Shown: positions 15,312 through 23,664 of the stretch, piece after piece | Numbering within the stretch: position 1 is the first letter of the stretch | Layout of the letters: each line of letters starts with the position of its first letter | NCBI RefSeq assembly: GCF_014208105.1 | Contig: NZ_JACHMQ010000001.1 | Coordinates: 7,874,001-7,938,000, forward strand | Direction: 5' to 3' | Length of the DNA: 64,000 bases | From: Actinomadura coerulea | GTDB lineage: Bacteria; Actinomycetota; Actinomycetes; Streptosporangiales; Streptosporangiaceae | Notes under the pieces: generated by a model | Database searches by the model: none | What the model saw: only the letters and a program-made list of their open reading frames with translations | What the model was told of the DNA's origin: nothing | Translations under genes and position numbers: made by a program

Positions 15312-17378
15312 ATGTCAGCTGAGTCGGTGCTGGAGGGGCTCGACCCCGAGCAGCGGGCGGTCGCCGAGGCGGTGAAGGGCCCGGTGTGCGTGCTCGCGGG
15401 CGCCGGGACGGGCAAGACCAGGGCGATCACCCACCGGATCGCCTACGCCACCCTCACCGGCGTCGTGACGCCGCAGCGGGTGCTCGCCGTGACGTTCACC
15501 ACGCGGGCGGCGGGGGAGCTGCGCAGCCGGCTGCGGCAGCTCGGCGCGCCCGGCGTGCAGGCCCGCACGTTCCACTCGGCGGCGCTGCGGCAGCTCGGCT
15601 ACTTCTGGCCGCGCGTCGTCGGCGGCGAGCAGCCGAAGATCGTCGACTCCAAGATCGGCCTGGTCGCGGACGCGGCGCGGGCGTGCCGGCTCTCCCTCGG
15701 CCGCACGGAGCTGCGCGACGTCGCGAGCGAGATCGAGTGGGCGAAGGTCACCCAGAACCGCCCCGAGGACTACCCGGCCGCCGTCGTGAAGGCGGGCCGC
15801 CGCCCGCCCGCCGAGATCGTCGACGTGGCCCGCGTCTACGCGATGTACGAGCAGCTCAGGCGCGAGCGCAACCTGCTCGACTTCGAGGGCATGCTGGAGC
15901 TGACCGCCGCCGTCATCACCGAGCACCGCGAGGTCGCCAACCAGGTCCGCGAGCAGTACCGCTACTTCGTCGTGGACGAGTTCCAGGACGTCAACCCGTT
16001 GCAGAAGATGCTGCTCGACGCCTGGCTCGGCGACCGCGACGACCTGTGCGTCGTCGGCGACCCCAACCAGACGATCTACTCCTTCACCGGCGCGTCCCCC
16101 TCCCACCTGCTCGACTTCACCCGCGAGCACCCGGACGCCAGGGTCGTCAGGCTCGTCCGCGACTACCGCTCGACGCCGCAGGTCGTCCGGCTGGCGAACG
16201 GGGTGATCGGGCAGGCGCGGGGCGCGCGGCACAAGCTGGAGCTCGTCGCGCAGCGCGAGAACGGGCCCGAGCCCGTGTTCAACGAGTACGACGACGAGGT
16301 CGCCGAGGCCGACGACGCCGCCCGGCGGGCCCGCAAGCTGATCGAGGAGGGCGTCCCCGCCCGGGAGATCGCGATCCTCTACCGCATCAACGCGCAGTCC
16401 GAGACGTACGAGTCGGCGCTCGCGGCCGTGGGCGTCCCGTACGTGCTGCGCGGCGCGGAGCGCTTCTTCGAGCGGCCCGAGGTGCGCGAGGCCGTCGTCC
16501 GCCTGCGCGGCGCGGCCCGGGCGGGCGCCGACGCCGAGACCGACGGGATGGGGCTGATCCAGACGGTCCGGCACGTCCTGAGCGGGGCGGGGTTCTCCGA
16601 CCGGCCCCCTGAGGGCGCGGGCGCGGCCCGCGCGCGCTGGGAGTCCCTCGCGGCGCTGGCGCAGCTCGCCGAGGACATGGCCGCCGACAATCCGAGGGCC
16701 GGGCTCCCCGAGTTCGTCGCCGAGCTGGAGGAGCGCGCCGCCGCGCAGCACGCCCCTCCGCTGGAGGGCGTCACGCTCGCCTCGCTGCACGCCGCCAAGG
16801 GCCTGGAGTGGGACGCGGTGTTCCTCGTCGGGCTGGCCGAGGGCACCCTGCCGATCGTCTACGCCAAGACGCCCGAGCAGATCGAGGAGGAGCGCCGCCT
16901 GCTGTACGTCGGCGTCACGCGGGCCCGCGTGCACCTGAACCTGTCGTGGGCGCTGGCGCGCTCGCCCGGCGGCACCCAGGCGCGCCGCCCGTCCCGCTTC
17001 CTCGACGGCCTCACCGGCAAGACCACCACGCACACCCCCGCGCGCGTCGACCGCTCGAAGCGGCGCCCCGCCAAGGGGCCGCAGCCGTGCCGCGTCTGCG
17101 GGCGCCCGCTGATCGCGGCCGTCGAGCGCAAGCTCGGCCGCTGCGAGGACTGCCCCTCCGAGCTGAACGAGGAGCTCCTCCTCGCGCTGAGGGAGTGGCG
17201 CGCCGGGGTGTCGGCCGAGCAGAAGGTCCCCGCGTACGTGGTGTTCACCGACGCGACGCTCCAGGCGATCGCCGAGCACGCCCCCGAGTCCCTGGAGGAC
17301 CTGGCCCGCATCCCCGGCGTCGGCAAGGTCAAGCTCGACCGCTACGGCGACGCCGTCCTCGGCCTCTGCGGGCACTAG
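15312..17378 (+). CDS. uvrD2: ATP-dependent DNA helicase UvrD2
   Basis: A superfamily 1A helicase of 688 residues. GAGTGKT is Walker A, VVDEFQDVNPLQ is motif II, DPNQTIYSFTGAS is motif III, VRLVRDYRST is motif IV, LASLHAAKGLEWDAVF is motif V, and LYVGVTRAR is motif VI. After the motor come a tetracysteine zinc module (two C-x2-C pairs around residues 593-614) and a C-terminal HRDC domain (VFTDATL to IPGVGKVKLDRYG). That combination defines mycobacterial-type UvrD2, a DNA-repair 3'-5' translocase. The ATG at 15312 gives the MSAESVLEGLDPEQ start; an upstream in-frame ATG at 15273 is unlikely. Confidence 0.93.
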   Translation: MSAESVLEGLDPEQRAVAEAVKGPVCVLAGAGTGKTRAITHRIAYATLTGVVTPQRVLAVTFTTRAAGELRSRLRQLGAPGVQARTFHSAALRQLGYFWPRVVGGEQPKIVDSKIGLVADAARACRLSLGRTELRDVASEIEWAKVTQNRPEDYPAAVVKAGRRPPAEIVDVARVYAMYEQLRRERNLLDFEGMLELTAAVITEHREVANQVREQYRYFVVDEFQDVNPLQKMLLDAWLGDRDDLCVVGDPNQTIYSFTGASPSHLLDFTREHPDARVVRLVRDYRSTPQVVRLANGVIGQARGARHKLELVAQRENGPEPVFNEYDDEVAEADDAARRARKLIEEGVPAREIAILYRINAQSETYESALAAVGVPYVLRGAERFFERPEVREAVVRLRGAARAGADAETDGMGLIQTVRHVLSGAGFSDRPPEGAGAARARWESLAALAQLAEDMAADNPRAGLPEFVAELEERAAAQHAPPLEGVTLASLHAAKGLEWDAVFLVGLAEGTLPIVYAKTPEQIEEERRLLYVGVTRARVHLNLSWALARSPGGTQARRPSRFLDGLTGKTTTHTPARVDRSKRRPAKGPQPCRVCGRPLIAAVERKLGRCEDCPSELNEELLLALREWRAGVSAEQKVPAYVVFTDATLQAIAEHAPESLEDLARIPGVGKVKLDRYGDAVLGLCGH

Positions 17379-17380
17379 CG

Positions 17381-17406
17381 CCGCGGAGACGGGCCCCGTC
17401 TCGCGG
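17381..17406 (+). terminator. GC hairpin after uvrD2
   Basis: CCGCGGAGACGGG pairs with CCCCGTCTCGCGG with one bulged base, two bases after the uvrD2 stop. It probably ends or attenuates the uvrD2 transcript before tesB. No T tract follows. Confidence 0.5.
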
Positions 17407-17450
17407 GGTGAGACCTGGCTCACTGGCACCGATAGGGAAGACTGGCCGCC

Positions 17451-18347
17451 GTGAAGGAATCGCTGAAGGCACTGCTGGACCTGCTCGACCTGGAGCAGAT
17501 CGAGAACGACATCTTCCGCGGCCGCAGCCCCGAGGAGCGGCGGCAGCGCGTGTTCGGGGGTCAGGTGGCGGGGCAGGCGCTCGTCGCCGCCGGGCGCACC
17601 GTCCCCGCGAACCGGCCCGTCCACTCGCTGCACGCCTACTTCATCCGGCCCGGCGATCCGCTCGTCCCGCTCGTCTACACCGTCGACCGGGTCAGGGACG
17701 GGCGGTCCTTCACCACCCGCCGCGTCACCGCCGTCCAGCACGGCAAGGCGATCTTCACGCTGTCGGCGTCGTTCCAGATCGTCGAGGACGGCCCGTCCCA
17801 CCAGGCCCCGATGCCCGACGCCCCCGCCCCCGAGACGCTGCCCGACGGCCTGACGCGCCTCACGCCGCTGTTCGGCGAGGTCGGCGCGCGCGAGTTCGTC
17901 GAGCGCCGCCCGTTCGACATCCGGCACGCGACGCCGCTGACGTGGGAGGCCGCCAAGGACCCCGCCCTCGCCACACCCGAGTCGAAGGTGTGGCTGAAGG
18001 TGGACGGCGAGCTGCCGCACGACCCGCTCCTGCACGTGTGCCTCATGACCTACGCCTCGGACATGACGCTGCTCGACACCGTCCTGCTCAACCACGGGCT
18101 GGCCTGGGGCGACAAGCGGACGATGGGCGCCAGCCTCGACCACGCGATGTGGTTCCACCGGCCGTTCCGCGCCGACGACTGGCTGCTGTACTACCAGGAC
18201 ACGCCGTTCGCCGGCGGCGCCCGCGGGCTCGCCCGCGGCCAGGTGTTCACCCGCTCGGGGGAGCTGGTCGTGTCGGTCATGCAGGAGGGCCTCGTCCGGG
18301 TCTCCGACACCGAGCGCAGGGCGCCCGGCGGCCCGTCCGTGAAATGA
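17451..18347 (+). CDS. tesB: Acyl-CoA thioesterase II (TesB)
   Basis: TesB releases fatty acids from acyl-CoA in the cytosol. The 298-residue protein has the double hot-dog layout: FRGRSPEERRQRVFGGQVAG with VHSLHAYFIRPGDP in the first half, and ASLDHAMWFHRPFRADDWLL with the Asp of the HxD-like pair in the second. RSFTTRRVTAVQHGKAIFTL is the conserved central strand. Length is normal for the family. The GTG at 17451 is the only start near the conserved N-terminus. It follows uvrD2 by 72 bases and is closed by a complex hairpin. Confidence 0.9.
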   Translation: MKESLKALLDLLDLEQIENDIFRGRSPEERRQRVFGGQVAGQALVAAGRTVPANRPVHSLHAYFIRPGDPLVPLVYTVDRVRDGRSFTTRRVTAVQHGKAIFTLSASFQIVEDGPSHQAPMPDAPAPETLPDGLTRLTPLFGEVGAREFVERRPFDIRHATPLTWEAAKDPALATPESKVWLKVDGELPHDPLLHVCLMTYASDMTLLDTVLLNHGLAWGDKRTMGASLDHAMWFHRPFRADDWLLYYQDTPFAGGARGLARGQVFTRSGELVVSVMQEGLVRVSDTERRAPGGPSVK

Positions 18348-18349
18348 TC

Positions 18350-18409
18350 GTTCCGTAGGGGGCTCCCGGGAGTTTCGACGCTCGCGAGGCGTCCCGGGTT
18401 CTGCGGAAC
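18350..18409 (+). terminator. Nested hairpin after tesB
   Basis: GTTCCG (18350-18355) pairs with CGGAAC (18404-18409), TCCCGGG copies pair inside, and GACGC/GCGTC (18377-18393) closes the centre. Such a three-way nested stem two bases after the tesB stop most likely terminates tesB and insulates the whiB7 promoter behind it. Confidence 0.55.
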
Positions 18410-18440
18410 AGGGGTGAGGTCACCCACGAAACCGCAGGTC

Positions 18441-18479
18441 AAAAATATCTTGCTTGATTCGGCGGAGTCCCCGTACGCT
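18441..18479 (+). promoter_or_regulatory. whiB7 promoter with WhiB7-type AT-rich element
   Basis: AAAAATAT (18441-18448) lies directly before a -35-like TTGCTT (18450-18455), which is followed after 18 bases by TACGCT (18474-18479). An AT-rich patch just upstream of the -35 box is the known signature of WhiB7-activated promoters and of the whiB7 promoter itself, where WhiB7 bound to SigA contacts the patch through its AT-hook. This predicts autoregulation and a transcript start near 18486, giving a leader of about 570 bases. Confidence 0.65.
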
Positions 18480-18565
18480 CGACGCGAGCAATCAACCGGC
18501 CGACCGGTGTGGATCTTGGATCCGCCGGACCCGGCCCGAGGCCCCGAGAGGTGGTGTGCAGTCCG

Positions 18566-18946
18566 GTGAGCAACACGTTGATCAAATTCGCGTCCTGGAC
18601 CGCGGCCTGCCCCGGTGCCTCGATGCCCGGCACCTCCGTGCCCGCCCCGATGATCCGCGTCTCGAAGCCCGGCGAGTCCGCCGCGTATGCCGAGGCGTCC
18701 GTCTTCGAGGCGTCCGCTCCGCGACAGCGTGAGCACGGCATGTGGCGCCGCGGCGAGCACGGGCTGCGCGGCACGAATCTGTGCGAGCCGCGCTTCGAGC
18801 AGCGAATCCAGGACGACCAGGGGCGCAGTGTCTTCGAACACCTTCTCGAGGACATGAGCGTTCCGGCTCCGGCCACGGCCCACACGGGCGTCACCTTCGA
18901 GGGTGGCGTGTCGGGTCCGTTCCCCTGGAGGCGACGACCGGTCTAG
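18566..18946 (+). CDS. whiB7 leader upstream ORF (about 126 codons)
   Basis: A translated-looking reading frame lies inside the whiB7 leader. Its codons end mostly in G or C, as in the real genes here, and no opposite-strand frame has comparable bias. Start is probably GTG 18566 (VSNTLIKFASWTA), with GAGGTG upstream; in-frame GTGs at 18551 and 18554 are alternatives. The stop is 21 bases before the attenuator hairpin. The product (ending SGPFPWRRRPV) resembles no enzyme I know and is best read as a regulatory uORF: ribosome stalling by antibiotics on it would disturb leader folding and let transcription reach whiB7. Confidence 0.6.
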   Translation: MSNTLIKFASWTAACPGASMPGTSVPAPMIRVSKPGESAAYAEASVFEASAPRQREHGMWRRGEHGLRGTNLCEPRFEQRIQDDQGRSVFEHLLEDMSVPAPATAHTGVTFEGGVSGPFPWRRRPV

Positions 18947-18967
18947 AACAAGACCGGCAAGCCCCCA

Positions 18968-19006
18968 GGCCGCGGATCCGACACCGGATCCGCGGCCTTC
19001 TTCTTT
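18968..19006 (+). terminator. Rho-independent attenuator in whiB7 leader
   Basis: A perfect 12-bp stem (GGCCGCGGATCC with its complement, loop GACACC) is followed by TTCTTCTTT, the only clear U-rich tailed terminator in this part of the window. It lies between the uORF stop and whiB7, so it must act conditionally. The upstream segment GGATCCGC at 18518-18525 is identical to part of the right arm and could pair with the left arm as an antiterminator. Confidence 0.8.
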
Positions 19007-19054
19007 GTCCAGACCCACCGACACGCCCGTTGAGATCCAACGAGAGGAACAAGG

Positions 19055-19342
19055 GTGACTGTGATGCAGGGGGCTCTCGCAGTAAGCGAGGAGGACCTCA
19101 CGCTTCCGTGCCGGACCGACCCGGAGCTGTTCTTCGCCGAGGCTCCCGCCGACGTCGAGCTCGCCAAGGCCCTGTGCCTGGAGTGCCCGCTCCGCAAGGA
19201 GTGCCTCGCCGGGGCGCTGGAGCGCAAGGAGCCCTGGGGCGTCTGGGGCGGCGAACTGTTCGTCCGCGGTGTGATCGTGCCGCGCAAGCGGCCGCGCGGC
19301 CGCCCGCGCAAGCACCCGCGGCCCGACGAAGTGGCCGTGTGA
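19055..19342 (+). CDS. whiB7: Transcriptional activator WhiB7
   Basis: WhiB7 (WblC) activates intrinsic antibiotic-resistance genes together with the primary sigma factor. The 95-residue protein has the four iron-sulfur cysteines C19, C41, C44 and C50 (C-x2-C-x5-C core), the EPWGVWGGE turn at 59-67, and the diagnostic AT-hook RGRPRKHPR at 81-89. GTG 19055 is preferred over the internal ATG at 19064 because GAGAGGA lies six bases upstream. Transcription comes from the promoter at 18441-18479 through a leader with uORF and attenuator. Neighbours uvrD2 and the ABC1 kinase are the same as in mycobacteria. Confidence 0.95.
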   Translation: MTVMQGALAVSEEDLTLPCRTDPELFFAEAPADVELAKALCLECPLRKECLAGALERKEPWGVWGGELFVRGVIVPRKRPRGRPRKHPRPDEVAV

Positions 19343-19439
19343 GGCGACGATGCCCAGCACGCCGGTGATCGGCCGAACCGAACCCGCGGGCGCGGCCCCC
19401 GCACGGGGACCGCGTCCGCGGGCGGCCGGGGAGAACGTG

Positions 19440-19652
19440 ATGACACCGCTCAGCGAGATGACGTTGCTCAGCCAGGACCTGTCCCGGGAGCGACCACCCG
19501 TGCCCGACGAGCTCGCCGCCCGCGTGGTCGCGCTCAGGCGCGCCCGCCGGGAGGCGCGGACGAGGGCGTCGCGGGTGCGGCGCGTCCTGCTGGCGCCCAC
19601 CGCGGCCGGCGAGGCGTACCCGCACCCGCACCGCCCGCGGCACCGCGACTGA
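19440..19652 (+). CDS. Small basic hypothetical protein downstream of whiB7
   Basis: A 70-residue frame with GC-ending codons and GGGGAGAA before its ATG. The product begins MTPLSEMTLLSQDLSRERPP, continues with a helical segment very rich in Arg (ARVVALRRARREARTRAS) and ends in a His/Pro/Arg tail. I do not recognise a family. It lies 97 bases after whiB7 on the same strand and could be co-transcribed in antibiotic stress. A longer in-frame start at 19350 would add a low-complexity Pro/Arg/Ala stretch and is less likely. It may be a small nucleic-acid or ribosome-binding protein, which is only a guess. Confidence 0.5.
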   Translation: MTPLSEMTLLSQDLSRERPPVPDELAARVVALRRARREARTRASRVRRVLLAPTAAGEAYPHPHRPRHRD

Positions 19653-19657
19653 CGGAC

Positions 19658-19709
19658 GACCCGGGCCCGGACCACGACCCGGGCCCGGACCACGACCCGG
19701 GCCCGGTCG
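19658..19709. repeat. 18-bp tandem repeat, about 2.8 copies
   Basis: GACCCGGGCCCGGACCAC is repeated head to tail at 19658-19675 and 19676-19693, with a partial third copy to about 19706. Each unit contains the palindromic core CCCGGGCCCGG, so the region can fold into alternative hairpins. It follows the small gene after whiB7 and may stop its transcription. The rest of the gap to 19887 shows no gene. Confidence 0.7.
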
Positions 19710-19887
19710 TCCATCGCGCGGGCTCGACAGATGAAGCAGGACCTACGGACGACGCAGGACTGAGACCGTAAGGCCCGCTGGTCGCAGGCCGCCGTCCGTC
19801 CTTTCTTGGATGGTTTGGCGGACGGCACGCCTCCCGGCGGGCGCGTGGAGCGCGTCCGGTGGCCCACTCACCGGACGCGCGAACAGC

Positions 19888-19922
19888 GGGGCCCCGCGCA
19901 CCTCATCAGTGCGCGGGGCCCC
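19888..19922. terminator. Hairpin terminator of ABC1 kinase gene
   Basis: GGGGCCCCGCGCAC (19888-19901) pairs perfectly with 19909-19922 across the loop CTCATCA. It lies about 30 bases beyond the stop of the minus-strand ABC1 gene and could serve both directions. Confidence 0.7.
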
Positions 19923-19954
19923 CGAGCCTTTCCGGCGTCTCCCGGACGGGGGGG

Positions 19955-21319
19955 TCAGCCGCCGACCAGCTCGCCGTCCGCGTCGTCGGCGAAGCCGGGC
20001 ACCCACTTCAGCGACTCGGCGCGGGCCGGGATCTCGCACTCCAGCTGGCACAGCACGCCCGTGCCCGCCGACAGCACCCGGTGGATGATCACGTACTCGG
20101 GCGGCAGGTTCAGCTGCCGGACGACGTTGGACGGCCGCAGGTCGGTGACCTGGGCGGCCATGTCGCGCAGCCACTCGCGGTTGAACTTGAACGTCTCGGT
20201 GACGAACGGCTCGGTGATCGGCGCGAGGAACGCCTGCAGCGACTCGGCGTCGATCTCCACGCCCTCGCGGATGAAGTCCTCCCGGCGCAGGGCCTCCTCG
20301 ACCTCGTCGATGTCGGCCATCGTGCCGATCCGCAGCAGCAGCCCGAGCCGCCGCTGGAACCCGCCGGGGATCCGGTCGACGGCGCCGAAGTCCAGGACGC
20401 CGAGCCGGCCGTCCTCCAGCAGCCGGAAGTTGCCGGGGTGCGGGTCGCCGTGCAGCATCCCCGACCGCTTCGGCCCCGACAGCAGGAAGCGGCAGTACAG
20501 CAGGGCCGCGTGGTCGCGGGTCTCCTGGTCCCCGTCGCTGATGATCTTCGAGAGCGCGGTGCCGTCCATCCACTCGCTGATCAGGATGTTGCCGGACTGC
20601 GCGACGACCTCGGGGATGGCGAAGTCGGGGTCGTCCAGGTAGGCCTCGCGGAACCGGGCCTGCGACTCGGCCTCGATCGTGTAGTCGAGCTCCTCGACCA
20701 CCCGCTCCTTGAGCTCGGCCAGCATCGACTTGACGTCCAGGCCCGGCATCAGCACCCCGAACAGCCGCCCCAGCCGGGCGAGCTGGTTGAAGTCGCTGAT
20801 CAGCGCCTTGCCCGCGCCGGGGTACTGCACCTTCACCGCGACGGCCCGGCCGTCGTGCCAGACGGCGCGGTGCACCTGGCCGATCGACGCGGCGGCGGCG
20901 GGCCGGTCGTCGAACGACTCGAAGTAGTCCCGCCAGTCCTCCCCGAGGAACTCCTCCAGCACCTTGTGGACGGTCGACGCCGGCAGCGGGGGAGCGGCCT
21001 CCTGCAGCTTGGTCAGCGTGGCCCGGTACGGGCCGGCGATCTCCGGCGGCAGCGCCGCCTCGAAGATCGACAGCATCTGCCCGAGCTTCATCGCGCCGCC
21101 CTTGAGCTCGCCGAGCACCTTGAACAGCTGCTCGGCGGTCCGGGTCTGGATCTCCATCGCGACCGTCTCCGCCGGCCGGCCGAAGGTCCGCTTTCCCATG
21201 CCGAGGGCGGTGCGTCCCGCGAAGCCGATGGGGAGGGACGCCAGCTTTGCTGACCGCGTCACCGCGCGGCGGGGAAGATCGCTCACGTCGACCATTGTCG
21301 ATGATCCACTGTCGTTCAC
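19955..21319 (-). CDS. ABC1/UbiB family atypical kinase
   Basis: This 454-residue protein belongs to the ABC1 (ADCK/UbiB/AarF) protein-kinase-like family. KGGAMKLGQMLS carries the family-specific KxGQ helix, AAAASIGQVHRAV is the alanine-rich loop replacing the P-loop, AVKVQYPG has the ATP-binding lysine, EELDYTIEA is the ExD motif, and MLHGDPHPGNFRLL with LDFG are the catalytic and metal loops. The mycobacterial counterpart sits next to whiB7 in the same way. Its role is unclear; UbiB members support quinone biosynthesis in membranes. The start is GTG 21319 or ATG 21295. Confidence 0.88.
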   Translation of the reverse strand: MNDSGSSTMVDVSDLPRRAVTRSAKLASLPIGFAGRTALGMGKRTFGRPAETVAMEIQTRTAEQLFKVLGELKGGAMKLGQMLSIFEAALPPEIAGPYRATLTKLQEAAPPLPASTVHKVLEEFLGEDWRDYFESFDDRPAAAASIGQVHRAVWHDGRAVAVKVQYPGAGKALISDFNQLARLGRLFGVLMPGLDVKSMLAELKERVVEELDYTIEAESQARFREAYLDDPDFAIPEVVAQSGNILISEWMDGTALSKIISDGDQETRDHAALLYCRFLLSGPKRSGMLHGDPHPGNFRLLEDGRLGVLDFGAVDRIPGGFQRRLGLLLRIGTMADIDEVEEALRREDFIREGVEIDAESLQAFLAPITEPFVTETFKFNREWLRDMAAQVTDLRPSNVVRQLNLPPEYVIIHRVLSAGTGVLCQLECEIPARAESLKWVPGFADDADGELVGG

Positions 21320-21459
21320 GCCACAACCACCCCGAACTCTCCCCGGAGCCGGAACCAGTCCAACGGCCTGACCTGGCTATACGCGGTAAGTGTGCGCTTT
21401 CTCACGCGGGTGTGGGGCCGCGCCCCGGGCGCCGCGGCGGACGCGGTACGGTGCCGGAC

Positions 21460-22260
21460 ATGTCCGCGGAGCCTGCCGATGTGCTATTGATCGACCGCCG
21501 TCCCGACGGGATCGCCGTCCTCACCCTGAACGACCCCGGCCGCCGCAACGCGATGGCCGACGACCTCACCGCCGCCTGGAAGCGGGCCGTCGAGGACCTG
21601 CGCGCCGACGCCGCGCTGCGCTGCGTCGTCGTGACCGGCGCCGGCACCGCGTTCAGCTCCGGCGGCGAGCTGTCCTGGCTGGCCGGGACCGGCGACGTCG
21701 CCGTCCCGCCGCTGCGCGACCGGATGCTGGAGTTCTACCGGACGTGGCTCGCGATCCGCGGCCTGGAGGTGCCGACGATCGCCGCCGTCAACGGGCACGC
21801 CGTCGGAGCCGGCCTCTGCCTCGCGCTGGCCTGCGACCTGCGGTACGTGGCGCGCGACGCCAAGCTGCTCGCCCCGTTCACCGCGCTCGGCCTGCACCCC
21901 GGCATGGCCGCGACCTGGCTGTTCCCCGAGGTCGCCGGGCTGCCGCTGGCCCGCGAGATGCTGCTGGCCGGCCGGGTCCTCACCGGCGCCGAGGCCGCCG
22001 GCCACGGCCTGGTCAACCAGGCCTTCCCGCGCGAGGACGTGCTGGCGGAGTCGCTCGCCGTCGCCGAGCGGATCGCCGCGCAGGCGCCGATCGCGACCCG
22101 GCTCACCAAGGTCGCCCTGGCGAACGGCGGCCACGCCGACATGGAGTCGGCGCTGCGCTGGGAGTCCCTCGCCCAGCCGGTCACGATGGCGTCCCGGGAC
22201 ATGCGCGAGGGCCTCGCGGCGCAGCGGGAGAAGCGCAGGCCGCAATTCTCCGGTGAGTAA
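21460..22260 (+). CDS. Enoyl-CoA hydratase/isomerase family protein
   Basis: A crotonase-fold protein of 266 residues. Signature elements are LNDPGRRNAM, the oxyanion-hole region FSSGGELSWLAG, and IAAVNGHAVGAGLCLALACD. At the two acidic positions of true hydratases it shows HPGMAATWLFPEVAG, without the Glu pair in the usual places, so an isomerase or other crotonase activity is possible. A TACGGT hexamer ends seven bases before the ATG, suggesting a leaderless mRNA. The longer open frame upstream has no family similarity. Confidence 0.82.
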   Translation: MSAEPADVLLIDRRPDGIAVLTLNDPGRRNAMADDLTAAWKRAVEDLRADAALRCVVVTGAGTAFSSGGELSWLAGTGDVAVPPLRDRMLEFYRTWLAIRGLEVPTIAAVNGHAVGAGLCLALACDLRYVARDAKLLAPFTALGLHPGMAATWLFPEVAGLPLAREMLLAGRVLTGAEAAGHGLVNQAFPREDVLAESLAVAERIAAQAPIATRLTKVALANGGHADMESALRWESLAQPVTMASRDMREGLAAQREKRRPQFSGE

Positions 22261-22398
22261 AGTGCGCGGGCGCACCGCCGGAACCGTCCGCCGAGATTGG
22301 TGGAAGCACAGGAGAACTGTTCAAAACGTAGGGGTTGACCTGCGGTAACGTCAAACACCCCCTGTGGATTCGGCAAAAATTCGAGTACGGTTCTGACC

Positions 22399-22989
22399 GT
22401 GCCCCCTAACGTTGAGGTCCGCCGCAGCCCGAGGCGCAGGCGCACCGTGTCCGCCTACCGTGAGGGCGACAAGGTGGTGGTGATGGTTCCGTCAAGGCTG
22501 AGCAAGGCCGAAGAGGAACAGTGGATCGCGACCATCCTGGAACGCCTCGCGGAAAGGGAGCGCCGGCGGCGGCCCACCGACGCCGACCTCCAGTCCCGCG
22601 CCCGGGAGCTGTCCCGCCGCTACCTGGCCGGCCGCGCCGACCCGGTCAGCGTCCGCTGGGTCGCCAACCAGCGCGCCCGCTGGGGGTCGTGCACCCCCGA
22701 CGACGGCACCATCCGGCTGTCCACGCGGCTGCGCGGCATGCCCGGGTGGGTCGTGGACTACGTCCTCGTCCACGAACTGGCGCACCTGCTCGTCCCGGGG
22801 CACGGCGCCGACTTCTGGGAGCTGGTCGGCAACTACCCGAAGGCCGACCGCGCCCGCGGCTACCTGGAGGGCGTCGCCGCCGCCGCCCACCTGCCGCTGG
22901 AGGCGGACGCCCCGGGCGACGTCGCGGACATCCACCACGGCGACGGCCTGCACCCCGGCGAGGCGTACCCGCACGAGGCCGCCGGATGA
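22399..22989 (+). CDS. YgjP-like metallopeptidase domain protein (DUF45)
   Basis: A 196-residue protein of the YgjP/WLM zinc metalloprotease group. The active site HELAH is at residues 125-129 with a third ligand at H135 (HELAHLLVPGHG), and RARWGSCTPDDGTIRLS is the typical preceding strand. The natural substrate is unknown; some relatives cleave protein-DNA crosslinks and others have been called UTP pyrophosphatases. GTG 22399 is the start. Its stop overlaps the next start (ATGA), so the two genes are translationally coupled. Confidence 0.82.
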   Translation: MPPNVEVRRSPRRRRTVSAYREGDKVVVMVPSRLSKAEEEQWIATILERLAERERRRRPTDADLQSRARELSRRYLAGRADPVSVRWVANQRARWGSCTPDDGTIRLSTRLRGMPGWVVDYVLVHELAHLLVPGHGADFWELVGNYPKADRARGYLEGVAAAAHLPLEADAPGDVADIHHGDGLHPGEAYPHEAAG

Positions 22990-23657
22990 CCGACCAGGTC
23001 GCCACGGGGCCGACGCCCGAACGCCCGTCGCGCTGCGCCGCCGTGCTCGCGTGGCCGCTGCGCTCCGCCGTGCCGCCCGGCCTCGACCCGGACGACTTCC
23101 GGCTCGCGCTGCTCGAAGACACCTACGAGGTCGTCGCCGGACTCGAACTCGTGACGCCCGCGCTCGTCCTGGATCCGCCGGACCAGCCGGACGCCGAGGC
23201 CGTCACCTGGCCCGGCACCCCGATCGTCCGGGAGGGCACGCTCGCCGGCGCGTTCGCCGCCCTGCACGCCCTCGGCGCCGAGACCGCCGTGCTGATCGCC
23301 CCCGACGCCCCCGACCTGCCGCCGCTGCTGCTCGGCAAGCTCTTCCGCGCCCTCGGCACCGCCCCGGCCGCCGCCTGCCAGGCCGAAGGCGCCGCCGCCC
23401 GCGGCAACGGCCTGGTCGCCCTCGCCGCCCGCCTCCCGCTGCCCGGCTGGCTGTCCGGCGCCCTGCGCGAGGTCGACCTCGACACCCCCGACGCCCTCGC
23501 CCGGCTCCGCGCCGCCGCGCCGCGCCCCGGGCTCGTGCCGCAGGGGCCCGGCTGGCACCGCCTCCGCGCCCCCGACGACCTGCGGTTCCTGGACCCCGGC
23601 CTGGAAGGCTGGGAGAACACCCGCGCCCTCCTGGAAGGCCACCCGCTCAGGGGCTGA
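22986..23657 (+). CDS. Hypothetical protein, glycosyltransferase-like/DUF2064-type fold suspected
   Basis: A 223-residue protein coupled to the YgjP gene by an ATGA overlap. It is rich in Ala, Leu and Pro and contains AAVLAWPLRSAVPPG, ALHALGAETAVLIAPDAPDL and VDLDTPDALARLRA. The last two segments resemble the aspartate-containing loops of nucleotidyltransferase/DUF2064 proteins (A-P-D-A-P-D-L and D-v-D-T-p-x-D-l), which gives a weak family hint. No firm function can be given. It converges on the Nudix gene with only seven bases between the stops. Confidence 0.55.
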   Translation: MTDQVATGPTPERPSRCAAVLAWPLRSAVPPGLDPDDFRLALLEDTYEVVAGLELVTPALVLDPPDQPDAEAVTWPGTPIVREGTLAGAFAALHALGAETAVLIAPDAPDLPPLLLGKLFRALGTAPAAACQAEGAAARGNGLVALAARLPLPGWLSGALREVDLDTPDALARLRAAAPRPGLVPQGPGWHRLRAPDDLRFLDPGLEGWENTRALLEGHPLRG

Positions 23658-23664
23658 CCGGGCG

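Noticed and set aside
18439..18894. Minus-strand ORF opposite the whiB7 leader
   Set aside because: It would cross the whiB7 promoter and its codon bias is poorer than that of the plus-strand uORF.
19658..19709. Short tandem repeat considered as a CRISPR fragment
   Set aside because: Units are contiguous with no spacers and no cas genes are near.
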